From: Bacillota bacterium | GTDB taxonomy: Bacteria > Bacillota > Clostridia > Christensenellales > CAG-138 | Direction of reading: 5' to 3' | DNA: 64,000 bases | NCBI GenBank assembly: GCA_023390655.1 | Contig: JAEWCL010000019.1 | Coordinates: 62,001-126,000, forward strand | The notes under the pieces: model-generated | Told to the model about the DNA's origin: nothing | Database searches by the model: none | What the model saw: only the letters and a program-made list of their open reading frames with translations | In this document: piece after piece, positions 53,228-63,044 of the stretch | How the letters are laid out: every line of letters begins with the position of its first letter | Numbering within the stretch: position 1 is the first letter of the stretch | Program-made: the position numbers and the translations under genes

Positions 53228-54202
53228 ATGCAAAACACGATCTATTTGAGCAATGTTTATGATCCGTACCATAACCTTGCGCTCGAATCGCTGTTGTTTG
53301 ACGCACAAGGCGGCGGCGTTACGCTTTACCTGTGGCAGAACCAGAATACGGTGGTCATCGGGAAAAACCAGAACGCCTGGAAAGAGTGCCGCACACAGCT
53401 TTTAGAGCAGGAAGGCGGACGCCTTGCAAGGCGGTCTTCGGGCGGCGGCGCTGTATTCCATGACCTTGGTAACCTGAACTTCACGTTTCTTCTGCCGCGC
53501 AAGTCGTACGATGTGCACAAGCAGCTTTCCGTCATCCAGCAGGCCGCGGCCTCATTCGGCATTGAAACGGAATTTACCGGCAGGAATGATCTTGTGGTCA
53601 AGGAAAGCGGCGCAAAATTCTCCGGCAACGCCTTCCGCTTCGGTTCTGATGTGGCCATGCACCATGGCACGGTGTTAATTGATGTGGATATGTCAAAGCT
53701 GGCGCGCTATCTTGCGCCCTCGCCGGACAAGCTTGCGGCAAAGGGCATTGAAAGCGTACGCTCGCGCGTACAGAACCTGCAGGAACTCAACCCCGCACTG
53801 ACGGTGGATACGATGAAGGATGCGCTCATCGACGCCTTTATCAAGACCTACGGCATTGCGCGCGTGGGGCAGGAGTTCCAGCTGGATGAAGAAAAGCTCC
53901 ATTCCCTCACAGAGCTCTACGGTTCCTGGGAATGGAAGATGGGCAGGACCCCGGCGTTTGATATCGTGCTCGAGCAGCGCTTCAGCTGGGGCGGCGTGGA
54001 GATACAGCTTTCCTTGAGCAAGGGCACGATTGTGGACGCAAAGGTGTATTCCGACGCCATGGATGAAGCGTTTATTGAGCGCATCGCGCCGGTGCTGCTT
54101 TGTTCCCCCTTCCAGTCCAAGGAGATGGCGGAGCGCATCCGCGCGCTGCGGCAGGCGCAAGCGGGCGAGCTTGCGGATTGGATATTGGAAAAAGGGTTTT
54201 AA
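53228..54202 (+). CDS. lplA: Lipoate-protein ligase A
   Basis: LplA activates free lipoate with ATP and attaches it to lipoyl domains such as GcvH or E2. The 324-residue product has the substrate motif ARRSSGGGAVFHDLGN, the catalytic lysine region ESGAKFSGNAFRF and a C-terminal accessory domain. The ATG follows GTGAGGAA. It has its own terminator. No lipoylated partner gene is visible in the window. Confidence 0.94.
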   Translation: MQNTIYLSNVYDPYHNLALESLLFDAQGGGVTLYLWQNQNTVVIGKNQNAWKECRTQLLEQEGGRLARRSSGGGAVFHDLGNLNFTFLLPRKSYDVHKQLSVIQQAAASFGIETEFTGRNDLVVKESGAKFSGNAFRFGSDVAMHHGTVLIDVDMSKLARYLAPSPDKLAAKGIESVRSRVQNLQELNPALTVDTMKDALIDAFIKTYGIARVGQEFQLDEEKLHSLTELYGSWEWKMGRTPAFDIVLEQRFSWGGVEIQLSLSKGTIVDAKVYSDAMDEAFIERIAPVLLCSPFQSKEMAERIRALRQAQAGELADWILEKGF

Positions 54203-54221
54203 CGTTGGCGTGCTATAGCAA

Positions 54222-54249
54222 AGGCAGAGCGAATGCGCCCTGCCTTTTT
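54222..54249 (+). terminator. Terminator after lplA
   Basis: AGGCAG pairs with CTGCCT, followed by TTTTCTTTT. Confidence 0.75.
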
Positions 54250-54412
54250 CTTTTATTTATGAGCCGATGAACTTTACATATCCTTTACATCCTGCCATGA
54301 TCGTTCATCATAATTTCACCTTGCACTGCTATAATTACAGGCCCGCGCTATGGTATACTGATAACGGATCAAGCGCCATGTGAATGCCATATATGGAAAT
54401 AATGAGGATGTC

Positions 54413-56551
54413 ATGAAGCGAAGCCTGAGCCTGTTTCTCCTTGTGATACTGCTGCTCACGGCGGTTTCGGCCTGCAAAGCGCCGGCTGCTGTGGACGCGC
54501 GGGATCAATTCTTGCAGCTGATCAATGCCGGCGAATTTGAGGCGGCATACGGAATGCTGCATTCTTCCGTGCGTTATGACGCGGACCGGGAGGCAAAGGA
54601 TAAAGAGGAGGACAAGCCCCAGCCACAAAACCGTATTTCCAAGGAACAGTTTATCGAGCGCTACAAGGCGATTTTTGAGGAACTGGACATCACGGGTCTT
54701 TCCTATACGCCCGTTTCCGAGGTGGAGGGCGAAGCTATTTGCGTGTATGATTACCGCCTGAATTATGAAAGCAGCCTCATCGGCGGGGAGGAAATGCAGT
54801 TTCGCATGTCCGTACGGCGAGAGAACGGCGTGTGGACGGTGGAGTGGTCACCGGCGCTGCTGTTTCCGGAAATGGTCTTTGGGGATACAATCCGCGTTGG
54901 GAAGACCGCCGCGCAGCGCGGGGAGATCTTAGCCGATGGCGTAGCGTACGCGCAGACGGTTAAGGCGGTAAGCGTCATTGCCGTGCCTACAAAAATTGAG
55001 GACCAGGGCCAGTTTGTAAGGCAGACGGCAATGCTTCTCAATATGTCCATCGAAGCGGTGGAAAAAAAGCTCAAGAACGTTTATGGGGATTTTGCCATCC
55101 TCAAGCAGTTGTATCCGGATGAACTGACCCAAAGCCTGGAGGAGCAGCTGCTGCTCATCCCCGGCATATCCATTGACAAAAGCAATTTCGGCACGCTCCG
55201 GTATTATCCTAAGAAGAGCACGCTCGCGCATATCATCGGCTACGTCGGCGCGGCCTCGGCGGAGGATTTAAAAACGCTCACCGGCAGCGAAAAAGGGAAC
55301 GACGTATACAATCTCGATTCGCGCATCGGCAAAAGCGGGCTCGAGAGCATCTATGAAAAGCAGCTGCGCGGCGTTGATGGCTATTATGTCTATATCAGCG
55401 CTTCGGACGGCCTCAACAAAAAGACGCTCTATGAACAAAAAGCCGAAAACGGCCTGGACGTACAGCTCACGCTGGATCCGGAGCTGCAGGAGCGCGCGGA
55501 GGTACTCTTAAAATACTCCCTCTTTGGCGAGGATACGGCGGGCGCCGTGGTGGTGCTAAACCCGAGGACCGGAAAGATCGAGGCGATGACGAGCTACCCG
55601 TCCTTTGACCTCAACCTGTTTGCGCGCGGCATCCCGGAGGCGGATTGGCAGAAGCTGAGCACGCAGAAGAACGCGCCGCTCTTTAACCGCCTGACGCGCG
55701 GCTTGTATCCGCCGGGCTCGATCTTCAAGCCCTATACGGCTGCGGTGGCGCTCGAAAGCGGGGCAATGTCGCCGGACTCCACCTTCCCCATGAACAAGGA
55801 AACCATCGAGGAAGACAAATGGATCCCGTCCGACCGGGGGGAATTCGGCCCCTGGGGATACGCGGCGATTACCCGCGTGCATCTGGATCACAGGCACTCG
55901 CCGCCGCTTAACATGCACTCGGGCATGATCGACTCGGACAACATCTATTTTGCCTATGCGGCGCTCAAAACCGGTGTGGACGCGTTTGCAAGCTTTATGG
56001 AAAACGCCGGGTATGCGGAAAGCATTCCGTTCGATACAGCGGTGCTTCCCGCACAGCTCAAAAATAGAAAGTCCGAATGGTCGCCCATGCTGCTTGCGGA
56101 AAGCTCCTTCGGCCAGGGCGAGGTGCTCGTCACCCCCTTGCAGGCGGCGTGCATGTTTTCCGCCTTTGCGAACGACGGCAGCATAGAGACGCCTTACCTT
56201 GTAGATGGCGTGTACCGCACGGAGGGTGCGGAATACGTCGCCGTGACCCGGCATGAAAACAGCGTATGGAAGGCGAATGTCGTCAAAAAAAGCACGGTCG
56301 ATACCCTCACACCCATGCTGGAGGACGTTATCGAATCCGGTACCGGCTACTGGCTCAGGATGGACAATATTGCGGGAAAGACGGGTACGGCCCAGATCGG
56401 CAACGACAGGAGAAAGGAAATCAACTGGTTTGTGGGATATCGCCTGCGGACAGACGAGGACAGGCTGGTGCTCGTCATGCTTGAGGTGCCGGCAAACGCC
56501 AAGGCATTTTCCATGACCAAGTTTGATATCGCGCGGGAGCTGTTAAAGTAA
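54413..56551 (+). CDS. Class B penicillin-binding protein (MecA/PbpA-like)
   Basis: This is a peptidoglycan transpeptidase anchored by an N-terminal lipobox-like signal (LLTAVSAC). The 712-residue product has an NTF2-like MecA_N domain (about 25-135), a dimer/pedestal domain and a transpeptidase with S436-I-F-K439, S508-D-N510 and K656-T-G-T. Domain order matches low-affinity PBP2a/PBP3-type enzymes, although this does not show resistance. The ATG at 54413 follows GAGGATG. It may serve spore or side-wall synthesis. Confidence 0.92.
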   Translation: MKRSLSLFLLVILLLTAVSACKAPAAVDARDQFLQLINAGEFEAAYGMLHSSVRYDADREAKDKEEDKPQPQNRISKEQFIERYKAIFEELDITGLSYTPVSEVEGEAICVYDYRLNYESSLIGGEEMQFRMSVRRENGVWTVEWSPALLFPEMVFGDTIRVGKTAAQRGEILADGVAYAQTVKAVSVIAVPTKIEDQGQFVRQTAMLLNMSIEAVEKKLKNVYGDFAILKQLYPDELTQSLEEQLLLIPGISIDKSNFGTLRYYPKKSTLAHIIGYVGAASAEDLKTLTGSEKGNDVYNLDSRIGKSGLESIYEKQLRGVDGYYVYISASDGLNKKTLYEQKAENGLDVQLTLDPELQERAEVLLKYSLFGEDTAGAVVVLNPRTGKIEAMTSYPSFDLNLFARGIPEADWQKLSTQKNAPLFNRLTRGLYPPGSIFKPYTAAVALESGAMSPDSTFPMNKETIEEDKWIPSDRGEFGPWGYAAITRVHLDHRHSPPLNMHSGMIDSDNIYFAYAALKTGVDAFASFMENAGYAESIPFDTAVLPAQLKNRKSEWSPMLLAESSFGQGEVLVTPLQAACMFSAFANDGSIETPYLVDGVYRTEGAEYVAVTRHENSVWKANVVKKSTVDTLTPMLEDVIESGTGYWLRMDNIAGKTGTAQIGNDRRKEINWFVGYRLRTDEDRLVLVMLEVPANAKAFSMTKFDIARELLK

Positions 56552-56696
56552 CGGAAAAACGGCACACGCCGCATTGTACGAGGCGGGCGCGGATAATATA
56601 TAAAGCGGAAGAGACGCATCTTAAAAAACGGTTATAGTATATATAGAGGGCGAAGGGAACGCCCTCTTTACCGGGAAAGAGGAGTATCATAAATTC

Positions 56697-57293
56697 ATGG
56701 AGCAAATCAACAACATCTGCATTTTCGCTTCCTCAAGCGAGCTGATCGAATCGAAGTATTTTGTGCTTGCAGAAGAACTGGGAAGGGCCATTGCGCGTAT
56801 GGGCGCGGGCATGGTGTTTGGCGGCGGGCAGCGCGGCCTGATGGGCGCGGTTGCGCGTGGCGTCAAAGCGGAAAACGGGCACATTGCGGGCGTGATTCCG
56901 GCGAAATTGAACCTGCCCGGCATCGCCTATACGGAGTGCACCGAGTTTTATGAAACGGAGACCATGCACCAGCGCAAGCAGCGCATGGAAGATCTCTCGG
57001 ACGCGTTCATCGCGCTTCCGGGCGGGTTCGGCACGCTTGAAGAGGTGCTTGAGGTGATTACCTTAAGGCAGATCGGCTACCACAACAAGCCGATCATCCT
57101 CATCAACCTGGACGGATTTTTTGATCCGCTATTGGAGCAGTTTGAGCGGCTGTACGCCGAAAGCTTTTCGGATGTTGTTTACCGTGCGCTGTATGCCGTT
57201 GCCAGCGACGCAAAAGAAGCGATTGCGATGTTAACCTCCTATGTCCCGGTCAAGCTGCCCGACAAATTACAGGTCATGGAGGCCAGCGTATGA
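56697..57293 (+). CDS. LOG-family nucleotide phosphoribohydrolase
   Basis: A 198-residue Rossmann-fold protein of the LOG (lysine decarboxylase-like, TIGR00730) family. It has GGGQRGLMGAVARG and the signature PGGFGTLEEVLEVI. LOG enzymes cleave cytokinin-type nucleotide 5'-monophosphates to base plus ribose phosphate; in bacteria they probably act on AMP-like nucleotides. Its 3' end overlaps the next gene as ATGA. A hairpin GAGGGCG/CGCCCTC lies just upstream at about 56646-56666. Confidence 0.9.
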   Translation: MEQINNICIFASSSELIESKYFVLAEELGRAIARMGAGMVFGGGQRGLMGAVARGVKAENGHIAGVIPAKLNLPGIAYTECTEFYETETMHQRKQRMEDLSDAFIALPGGFGTLEEVLEVITLRQIGYHNKPIILINLDGFFDPLLEQFERLYAESFSDVVYRALYAVASDAKEAIAMLTSYVPVKLPDKLQVMEASV

Positions 57294-57703
57294 AGAAGAC
57301 GCTTTCACCCGCGCCTATGATGGAGCATGAACACGAAAGAGACATTGTCATGGTTTGCGTGACGCGCCAGCGGACCTGCGCCAGGCTCGTCGAGCGCGGG
57401 GAAGAGATTGCCCGTGCGCGCAGCCTGCCGCTGCACATCGTGCACGCTGTCAGAACTGGCGAGAATTTCCTGGGAAATGCCGTGGAAGGCGAGGCACTGG
57501 AGTATCTCTTTACCGCGGCCCAGCTTGCGGGGGGCTCCCTTGCGATGCTGCGCGCGGATGATGTGGAGGGTACCTTGGAAACCTATGCAAAGGCCCACAA
57601 GGCCGCGGTGCTGGTGCTGGGCGCATCTCCCAGCAGTGCAGAGGACAGCTTCGTCTCCCAGATCAAACGCCGCCTGCCGGAGATGCAGGTGGAGATCGTC
57701 TGA
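57290..57703 (+). CDS. Universal-stress-protein-like (KdpD-USP type) protein
   Basis: The 137-residue product has the USP-like alpha/beta fold. It opens IVMVCVTRQRTCARLVERGE, as in the USP domain of KdpD, and ends AAVLVLGASPSSAEDSFV, then IKRRLPEMQVEIV. It is coupled to the LOG gene and followed by a strong terminator. Its role is unknown; there are no kdp genes here. Confidence 0.8.
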   Translation: MKKTLSPAPMMEHEHERDIVMVCVTRQRTCARLVERGEEIARARSLPLHIVHAVRTGENFLGNAVEGEALEYLFTAAQLAGGSLAMLRADDVEGTLETYAKAHKAAVLVLGASPSSAEDSFVSQIKRRLPEMQVEIV

Positions 57704-57743
57704 CGGGAAATAAAGGCGGAAAATCAAGCGGAACAGCAGACTT

Positions 57744-57774
57744 AAGGCCCCGGCGTATGCCGGGGCCTTTTTGG
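57744..57774 (+). terminator. Intrinsic terminator after the USP-like gene
   Basis: AAGGCCCCGGC pairs with GCCGGGGCCTT, followed by TTTGG; it also separates convergent genes. Confidence 0.88.
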
Positions 57775-57795
57775 AGCCTTGTAGTGTACGCTTTG

Positions 57796-58497
57796 TTACA
57801 TCCCCGGAATCAGCCGCAGCAGCAGGTTGGAGTTGTAGAAGAAACTCCCGAAGTACGAGGCGTCGATCAACTCCCCTGCCTTGGGCAGCACGATCAGCAC
57901 GATCGGCACGAGCAGGAACAGGAGGTACATCGCTAAAAATCCGCGGATCAGCCCAAAGCACGCGCCAAGGAGGCCGTCCGCCGTGTGCAGCACAGGCAGT
58001 CCACGCCTTGCATAGGCGATCAGGTGGATGACAAACGCAAACAGCAGGCGCAGCACGAGAAACAGAACCAGCACCCCAAAGAGGTTAATAAAAACGCTGA
58101 CGATGGTCAGGTTAAAATATTCGCCCAGCGTTGTGGCGCCATCCGTCAGGAACGCTTCCCGGGCGATGTTTTCAGAAATCCGCTCTCCCATAGGAACAGG
58201 CAGCGTGGCATTTTCCATTACCCCTGAAAGCTGCTCCGCGCTGATGGAGGAAATGGACGTATTTGCAAGCTCCACATCGCCCACAAGTTCCGCGCCCTCC
58301 GTATAGTAGAGCGCCATGTTGTAAAGCTCCGCATCCGCCTTGATGGCATTCGTGACAAGCGGGCGCATCGCCAGCGCAAATACGAATGCAAGCACATACG
58401 CGCCAAGCGAGAGGATGGTGTGCAAAAAGCCGCGGTAAAACCCGCTTAACAGAAAGAACGCGAACAGCGCGAGTACGGCGATATCGAGTAAATTCAT
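57796..58497 (-). CDS. CvpA-family membrane protein
   Basis: The 233-residue product starts MNLLDIAVLALFAFFLLSGF, typical of CvpA (colicin V production) proteins, and has four or more membrane helices. These are LSLGAYVLAFVFALAM, the FINLFGVLVLFLVLRL segment and a final AMYLLFLLVPIVLIVL helix. The ATG at 58497 follows GGAGG. It lies downstream of DUF5711, a frequent neighbour. The biochemical role of CvpA is unclear; links to envelope stress are reported for the family. Confidence 0.88.
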   Translation of the reverse strand: MNLLDIAVLALFAFFLLSGFYRGFLHTILSLGAYVLAFVFALAMRPLVTNAIKADAELYNMALYYTEGAELVGDVELANTSISSISAEQLSGVMENATLPVPMGERISENIAREAFLTDGATTLGEYFNLTIVSVFINLFGVLVLFLVLRLLFAFVIHLIAYARRGLPVLHTADGLLGACFGLIRGFLAMYLLFLLVPIVLIVLPKAGELIDASYFGSFFYNSNLLLRLIPGM

Positions 58498-58546
58498 AAA
58501 GGCCTCCATTGAAAAAGTTCTGCCGCTCCGGCGCTTTTTAGCGGGA

Positions 58547-59662
58547 TCAGGCCACCTTGACCGTATAGCAGGCGGACGCGGTATTCAATAGCAGCGTCCC
58601 GGAATCGATTTTTTCGGCGGAAACCACCTGTGCCGCCACCTTGCGGCTATTAAGAAGCTTTCCCTCGGCGCTGTATACAGTATAACCGCCGGAAGTAACG
58701 GCAACCAGCTTTCCGCCCATCATAAAGGCATCCACCGTGTCCGGCGGCAACTGGAACAGCCGCTGGGTGGTGCCCGCGACATCCGCATCCTTTACGGTGA
58801 GGAGCTTTACGGTGCCCGGCTTTTCCGCGCTCCGCGGACGCAGGAGGAACAGGGGATTGGAGGATACCTCAAAGTCCATTACATCCCAACCGTAGAGCAT
58901 TTCCCGGTAGCTTTCCCGGTTGCCCTCGAGCGAGTAGCGGATGAGCTGGTTGGTACCCACCGCGTAAATGCCGGAGGCGGTGAAATAGATATGCTCGATG
59001 AGCTGGTTCTGTACCTGCATGACGCCGCTTGTGGCGCTGCGCGTCATATCGTAGATGGTGATGGTGGAAAGCGGCGTCCCGCTGTCGAGCGACATTGTGA
59101 GCACATACAGATATTCCGTGCTTCCCGCGGTATAGAACCCATAATCCACAATAAACTGGCCGGGGAAGGTCAATTGATCCTTCTGCGCGCCGGTCTTGTC
59201 AAACACCTGGATGGTTTCGGCGCCATTGTCCGATTTGAGCGCCGCCACCGTGGTGGAGCCGCAGGTGACATATAAGAGGGAGCCCCGGAATTCCAGCTCG
59301 TAGGTTGCGCCGATGACCGTGACCGCCGCGCTGTTGTAGAGCGCATGCAGGGTTCCGCTGCCTGCGAGCTTGACGTCGGTCGTCGTTACAGGCACCTCAT
59401 AATCGCTTTTCTCATTGCGCAGATCTTTGTAATAGAGCGTGCCGTTCTTGATGTACAAAAAGCCCTGCCCGGTAAAGTGGACATTGTCCTCCGGCGAAAA
59501 GGGGAGCTGAGTCAGCGCCGCCTCAGAGGATGCCGAATTACCCAGCAGCAATATTCCGGCGAGGACGCCTGCAATGATCAGCAGCAGGAGGCCAAACAGC
59601 AGCAGCAGGCGCAATGCCGTTTTGCGCTTGTTCTTTGCTTTACGCGGACGTCTTGTTTCCAT
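58547..59662 (-). CDS. DUF5711-like membrane-anchored beta-propeller protein
   Basis: The 371-residue product has a basic N-terminus, one membrane helix (LRLLLLFGLLLLIIAGVLAG, about 18-41) and an extracytoplasmic domain of repeated beta blades (IYDMTRSAT, IYAVGTNQLIRYSLEG, FMMGGKLVAVTSGGYTVYS). It resembles DUF5711 proteins of Clostridia that sit beside CvpA, here 49 bases apart. It may be an envelope sensor or scaffold. Confidence 0.75.
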   Translation of the reverse strand: METRRPRKAKNKRKTALRLLLLFGLLLLIIAGVLAGILLLGNSASSEAALTQLPFSPEDNVHFTGQGFLYIKNGTLYYKDLRNEKSDYEVPVTTTDVKLAGSGTLHALYNSAAVTVIGATYELEFRGSLLYVTCGSTTVAALKSDNGAETIQVFDKTGAQKDQLTFPGQFIVDYGFYTAGSTEYLYVLTMSLDSGTPLSTITIYDMTRSATSGVMQVQNQLIEHIYFTASGIYAVGTNQLIRYSLEGNRESYREMLYGWDVMDFEVSSNPLFLLRPRSAEKPGTVKLLTVKDADVAGTTQRLFQLPPDTVDAFMMGGKLVAVTSGGYTVYSAEGKLLNSRKVAAQVVSAEKIDSGTLLLNTASACYTVKVA

Positions 59663-59794
59663 GCATCAGGCTCCATTTCTTTAACAGGGCGCAGGAGTCG
59701 CGCCTAGTATCGATAAAGGGTGTGCGCTGGTGACGCTGCCCCTGCAAAAGGCCGTATGGTCTGGCCTGCAAGGCGCTCCGCTGTGGCACAAGCG

Positions 59795-60370
59795 TTACAG
59801 CTCGTAAAGGGAGAGCACCTGGTTCGCTACGGCCTCCTTGGTGGAGCGTAAATCCATCGCCTGCTTGGCAAGGTACCTGTGTGCCTGCGCTTCCGTCATA
59901 GCTGCATGCTCCATCAGGGCGAATTTTGCGCGGTCGACAAGACGCAGCTGCTCCAACCTCCGTTCAAGCGCGCGCTTTTCAAGCAGCATGTGATTTAGCC
60001 GCGTATACGAGGCGAGCGCGATCTTTACCATATGCAATAGGGCGCTTTGCGTCATGGGCTTGGAGAGGCACAATACGCCGCTTGCCTCCACGCGTTCACA
60101 CACATCGTCGAGCAGGTCCGCCTTGATGAGCAGGAGGACGCCCGCAGCGGTATTAGCCGCGAAATCCAGCGCGAGATCATGCCCGAATTCATCCGTCAGC
60201 GGCGAATTGATGATCACCAGGCTGAAATCGCCTTCCGAAAGGAGACGGCGCGCCTCTGCGCCGCTTTGCGCAAAGGTAAGTTCGCCCGGTATGGCATCAA
60301 GCATTTCCTGCAAAAGTTGCCTGCCCTTGACGGTGCTCGAAATCAATAAAAGCCGGTTCGTTGCCGCCAC
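59795..60370 (-). CDS. ANTAR-domain response-regulator-like antiterminator
   Basis: The product has an N-terminal receiver-like domain (NRLLLISSTVKGRQLLQEML, LVIINSPLTDEFGHDLA, GVLCLSKP) and a C-terminal ANTAR RNA-binding domain (RLEQLRLVDRAKFALMEHAAMTEAQAHRYLAK). ANTAR proteins bind paired hexaloop hairpins to block termination. The start is uncertain. A GTG at 60370 begins at the family N-terminus but its ribosome site is adjacent, and a GTG at 60463 would overlap glnA. It follows glnA directly, a common arrangement implying nitrogen control. Confidence 0.82.
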   Translation of the reverse strand: MAATNRLLLISSTVKGRQLLQEMLDAIPGELTFAQSGAEARRLLSEGDFSLVIINSPLTDEFGHDLALDFAANTAAGVLLLIKADLLDDVCERVEASGVLCLSKPMTQSALLHMVKIALASYTRLNHMLLEKRALERRLEQLRLVDRAKFALMEHAAMTEAQAHRYLAKQAMDLRSTKEAVANQVLSLYEL

Positions 60371-60398
60371 CTCCTTCCGTGTCTCTAGCCAGGCGGGC

Positions 60399-61703
60399 TC
60401 AAACGTCAAACAACGGGTCTTCGAGCGTGGGGAGGGCGGCAGGTTCGTATTTGTCCGCTTCACGCTGTACCTGGAACAGGTGATGGCTCACCTCTTTGGG
60501 GAGCGCACGGGAAATGAATGTGCTGTTTTCTGCAAACTGTACGGCGTCAAGGAGCGTGAGCGGCAGGCGCGGGCAGCAGGAGGCAGCGGCAGCGGAAGCG
60601 TTCGTTAAATCCACATCCGTCGCGGCGGGCAGCGGCAGCTTTTCGCTGACACCTTCAAGTCCCGCTTCAATGAGCAGCGCGAACGCGAGATAGGGATTGA
60701 CCGCGGGGTCCGGCGCGCGCAGCTCCATGCGGGAGAATTCGCCTTCGGCCGCCGGGATACGGATCCATTGCGAGCGGTTCTGGTGGGACCAGCTCACAAA
60801 GCCCGGCGCTTCCATTTTGCCCAGGCGCTCGTAGGAGTTGGGCATGGGGTTCAGGATAAAGGTCATATCCGAGGCGCGCCTGAGGATACCGGATAAAAAG
60901 CTTTCCGCCTCCGGGGAGGACGCGCCGTTGATTTCAAAGAGGTTCGTGGTGCCGGACAGCAGGCTGATGTTCACATGCAGGCCGCTGCCGATCACGCCGG
61001 GGATGGGCTTGGGCAGGAAGGAGGCATAGAGGCCGTTCTTGTGCGCAACGGTGCGGATGACCTGCTTGAGCGTCAAAAGATTGTCCGCGGCGCGCAGCGC
61101 GCCCGCGTATTTGAGTACAATTTCATTCTGACCCGGGCCCGCTTCATGGTGCGAGCTTTCCACATGGATGCCCATGGTCTCAAGCGTCAGGCAGATTTCG
61201 CGGCGCACATTCTCTCCACGGTCGCGCGGGGCAAGGTCCAGATACCCCGCGTGGTCATGCGGGGTGCGCGTCGGGTTGCCGTTTTCGTCCAACTGGAAGA
61301 GGAAAAATTCGCACTCCACGCCGATCTGGCAGGTGTAGCCCATTTTCTGCGCCTTGCGCGCGGCCTCGCGCAGGAGATTGCGGCTGCTGCCCGCAAACGG
61401 CGTGCCGTCCGGATGCTGGATGTCGCACAGCAGGCGTGCCACGCGTCCCTGTTGCGGCCGCCAGGGGAGCAGGCAAATCGTATTCGGGTCCGGCTGGAGC
61501 ATCAGGTCGGATTCCGCGATGCGGAGGAACCCGGGTACCGCGGAAGCGTCAAAGGAGATGCCGCCGGAAAGGCCGTGTGCAAGTTCGGAGGTCATCAACG
61601 CGATGTTGCGCCCCCGGCCAAAAAGATCGCAGAATACCAGCCGCACGAACTTGACGTCATTTTCCTCCACAAAGGAAAGGATCTCTTCCTGTGTATAACC
61701 CAT
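60399..61703 (-). CDS. glnA: Glutamine synthetase
   Basis: GlnA makes glutamine from glutamate, ammonia and ATP. The 434-residue product is of type I. It has FDASAVPGFLRIAESDLML, the metal motif IGVECEFFLF, the GPGQNEI and HESSHHEAGPG-like segment, GSGLHVNISL and RAPDPAVNPYLAFALL. Motifs for the adenylylation loop are not evident, as in Firmicutes feedback-regulated enzymes. The ATG at 61703 follows AGGAGG. An ANTAR regulator gene follows. Confidence 0.93.
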   Translation of the reverse strand: MGYTQEEILSFVEENDVKFVRLVFCDLFGRGRNIALMTSELAHGLSGGISFDASAVPGFLRIAESDLMLQPDPNTICLLPWRPQQGRVARLLCDIQHPDGTPFAGSSRNLLREAARKAQKMGYTCQIGVECEFFLFQLDENGNPTRTPHDHAGYLDLAPRDRGENVRREICLTLETMGIHVESSHHEAGPGQNEIVLKYAGALRAADNLLTLKQVIRTVAHKNGLYASFLPKPIPGVIGSGLHVNISLLSGTTNLFEINGASSPEAESFLSGILRRASDMTFILNPMPNSYERLGKMEAPGFVSWSHQNRSQWIRIPAAEGEFSRMELRAPDPAVNPYLAFALLIEAGLEGVSEKLPLPAATDVDLTNASAAAASCCPRLPLTLLDAVQFAENSTFISRALPKEVSHHLFQVQREADKYEPAALPTLEDPLFDV

Positions 61704-61815
61704 GCCGAACCTCCTGTATAAAATGCAGCTTCCTAATTTTGCAAGAATAGTGCAGGATTGCTTGCGCATTACAGCGCGAAAAACGCCTCAAATGATTCAT
61801 GAACACCCTTTGTCC

Positions 61816-62087
61816 GCTCATGCACATGGGGTGTGCATGGACAACTCCCCGTTTTTGGGCATCGGTGGATAACTCTGTGCATAATGTTCATAACTCCTGT
61901 GCAAAACCTTCTGACAACTGTGTGCAAAACCATTTTCAGTCCTTGCATGTGTGAAGGAATGTGTTCGATTTTACACGGATTTTACCGAACAAACGGTTTC
62001 TTCGCCGCAAAAGCGCGGGTTATATACAAACAAGCGGTTCTAACGTCCTGTGATAACAAGATTCCCCAGAGGAACCGTTTATGCACA
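61816..62087. other. Second DnaA-box cluster
   Basis: The 395-base gap 61704-62098 has no gene but several DnaA-box matches. TGTGCATAA at 61876-61884 and TTATGCACA at 62079-62087 match one consensus form exactly, and GGTGGATAA (61864-61872) and TCATGCACA (61818-61826) differ by one base. It may be a DnaA-titrating or regulatory cluster, or be involved in glnA control; it is about 60 kb from oriC. Confidence 0.55.
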
Positions 62088-62098
62088 GGCGGCACAAT

Positions 62099-62857
62099 TT
62101 ATGCAAGGGGATTCCGCTTGGGCATAACAGGGCAGCTCCAGCGCAGCAGTTCGCCGCCAAACGGCTCCGCCGCACGGATCGCGCGGGTGGTCAGGGCGTC
62201 TACATCCGGCGCATGGAGTGCGGACAGCGCATGGATGGTGAGCACATGCGGCAGGTCATATTCCGGCCGGAACTGCGGCTCGCCAATGGCAAAGCCCGCG
62301 TTCTTTGCATCATCCTGGAATAGAAGCCGAGTCTGTTCGCTCTGGAAGCACATAAAAAATGTGAGCCTGCGCACGAACACAAGGCCGTCCCCGCTCTTCT
62401 TCATGCGCGCAATTAGCTCCCGGTTCAATACGGTCTGGTATTTTGCGGCGTCAGGCAACAGCAGCGCGTGGTAGGTCAGCCAGTCCGGTTCCTCGGCGGA
62501 GCCGGGGGATACCAGGAGAAGCCGCTCCTTCCCGGCGATCATGTCCATGGCTTCGAGCGCGTCTTCAGGGTCCTGTACATAAAAGTAATACTGCCGCAGC
62601 GCGTCCATATGGATCACGCCGACATAACAGGCATCTGAAAGCGCGCGCATCAGCTTGCGTTCGAGGCTGTTGAGGCGGCGCAGCTCCCGCGGGGTAAAGC
62701 CTTCCACGTCCGCTTCCCGTGGGGCAAGGGCGCAATAGAGCAGCGTTTCATAGCCCGCTATCGGCTCGGCGTACCCGGTATCCACCGTAAAGTACGCCTG
62801 CTTTCCCTGCACGGGCCACTCATAGCTAAAAAAGGTATCTTCGGCTTTTTTGCGCAT
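62099..62857 (-). CDS. DUF695/RraB-like protein
   Basis: The 252-residue product looks bipartite. The N-terminal half (SYEWPVQGKQAYFTVDTGYA, YETLLYCALAP) fits DUF695. The C-terminal half (NRELIARMKKSGDGLVFVRR, FFMCFQSEQTRLLF, AGFAIGEP, GGELLRWSCPV) fits the RraB (RNase E inhibitor B) fold. This fusion is known in bacteria without a proven role. The ATG at 62857 follows AAGGAG. Confidence 0.75.
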   Translation of the reverse strand: MRKKAEDTFFSYEWPVQGKQAYFTVDTGYAEPIAGYETLLYCALAPREADVEGFTPRELRRLNSLERKLMRALSDACYVGVIHMDALRQYYFYVQDPEDALEAMDMIAGKERLLLVSPGSAEEPDWLTYHALLLPDAAKYQTVLNRELIARMKKSGDGLVFVRRLTFFMCFQSEQTRLLFQDDAKNAGFAIGEPQFRPEYDLPHVLTIHALSALHAPDVDALTTRAIRAAEPFGGELLRWSCPVMPKRNPLA

Positions 62858-63044
62858 ACTGCTCCTTTTTTTCAACCTGCTCTTAAAATATCATTTTATC
62901 AGCAGGTGGGCAAGCATGCAAGTAAGACGGCCCGGGCCGCGGCCCGCGGCGTGTGAAGCTTTGGTGAACAAGGGGGTGTTGCTGGCGCGGTATGACAAAG
63001 AGGAAGCCCCGCCTGAGAGGCGGGGCCGTAGGATATCCGTTCTG

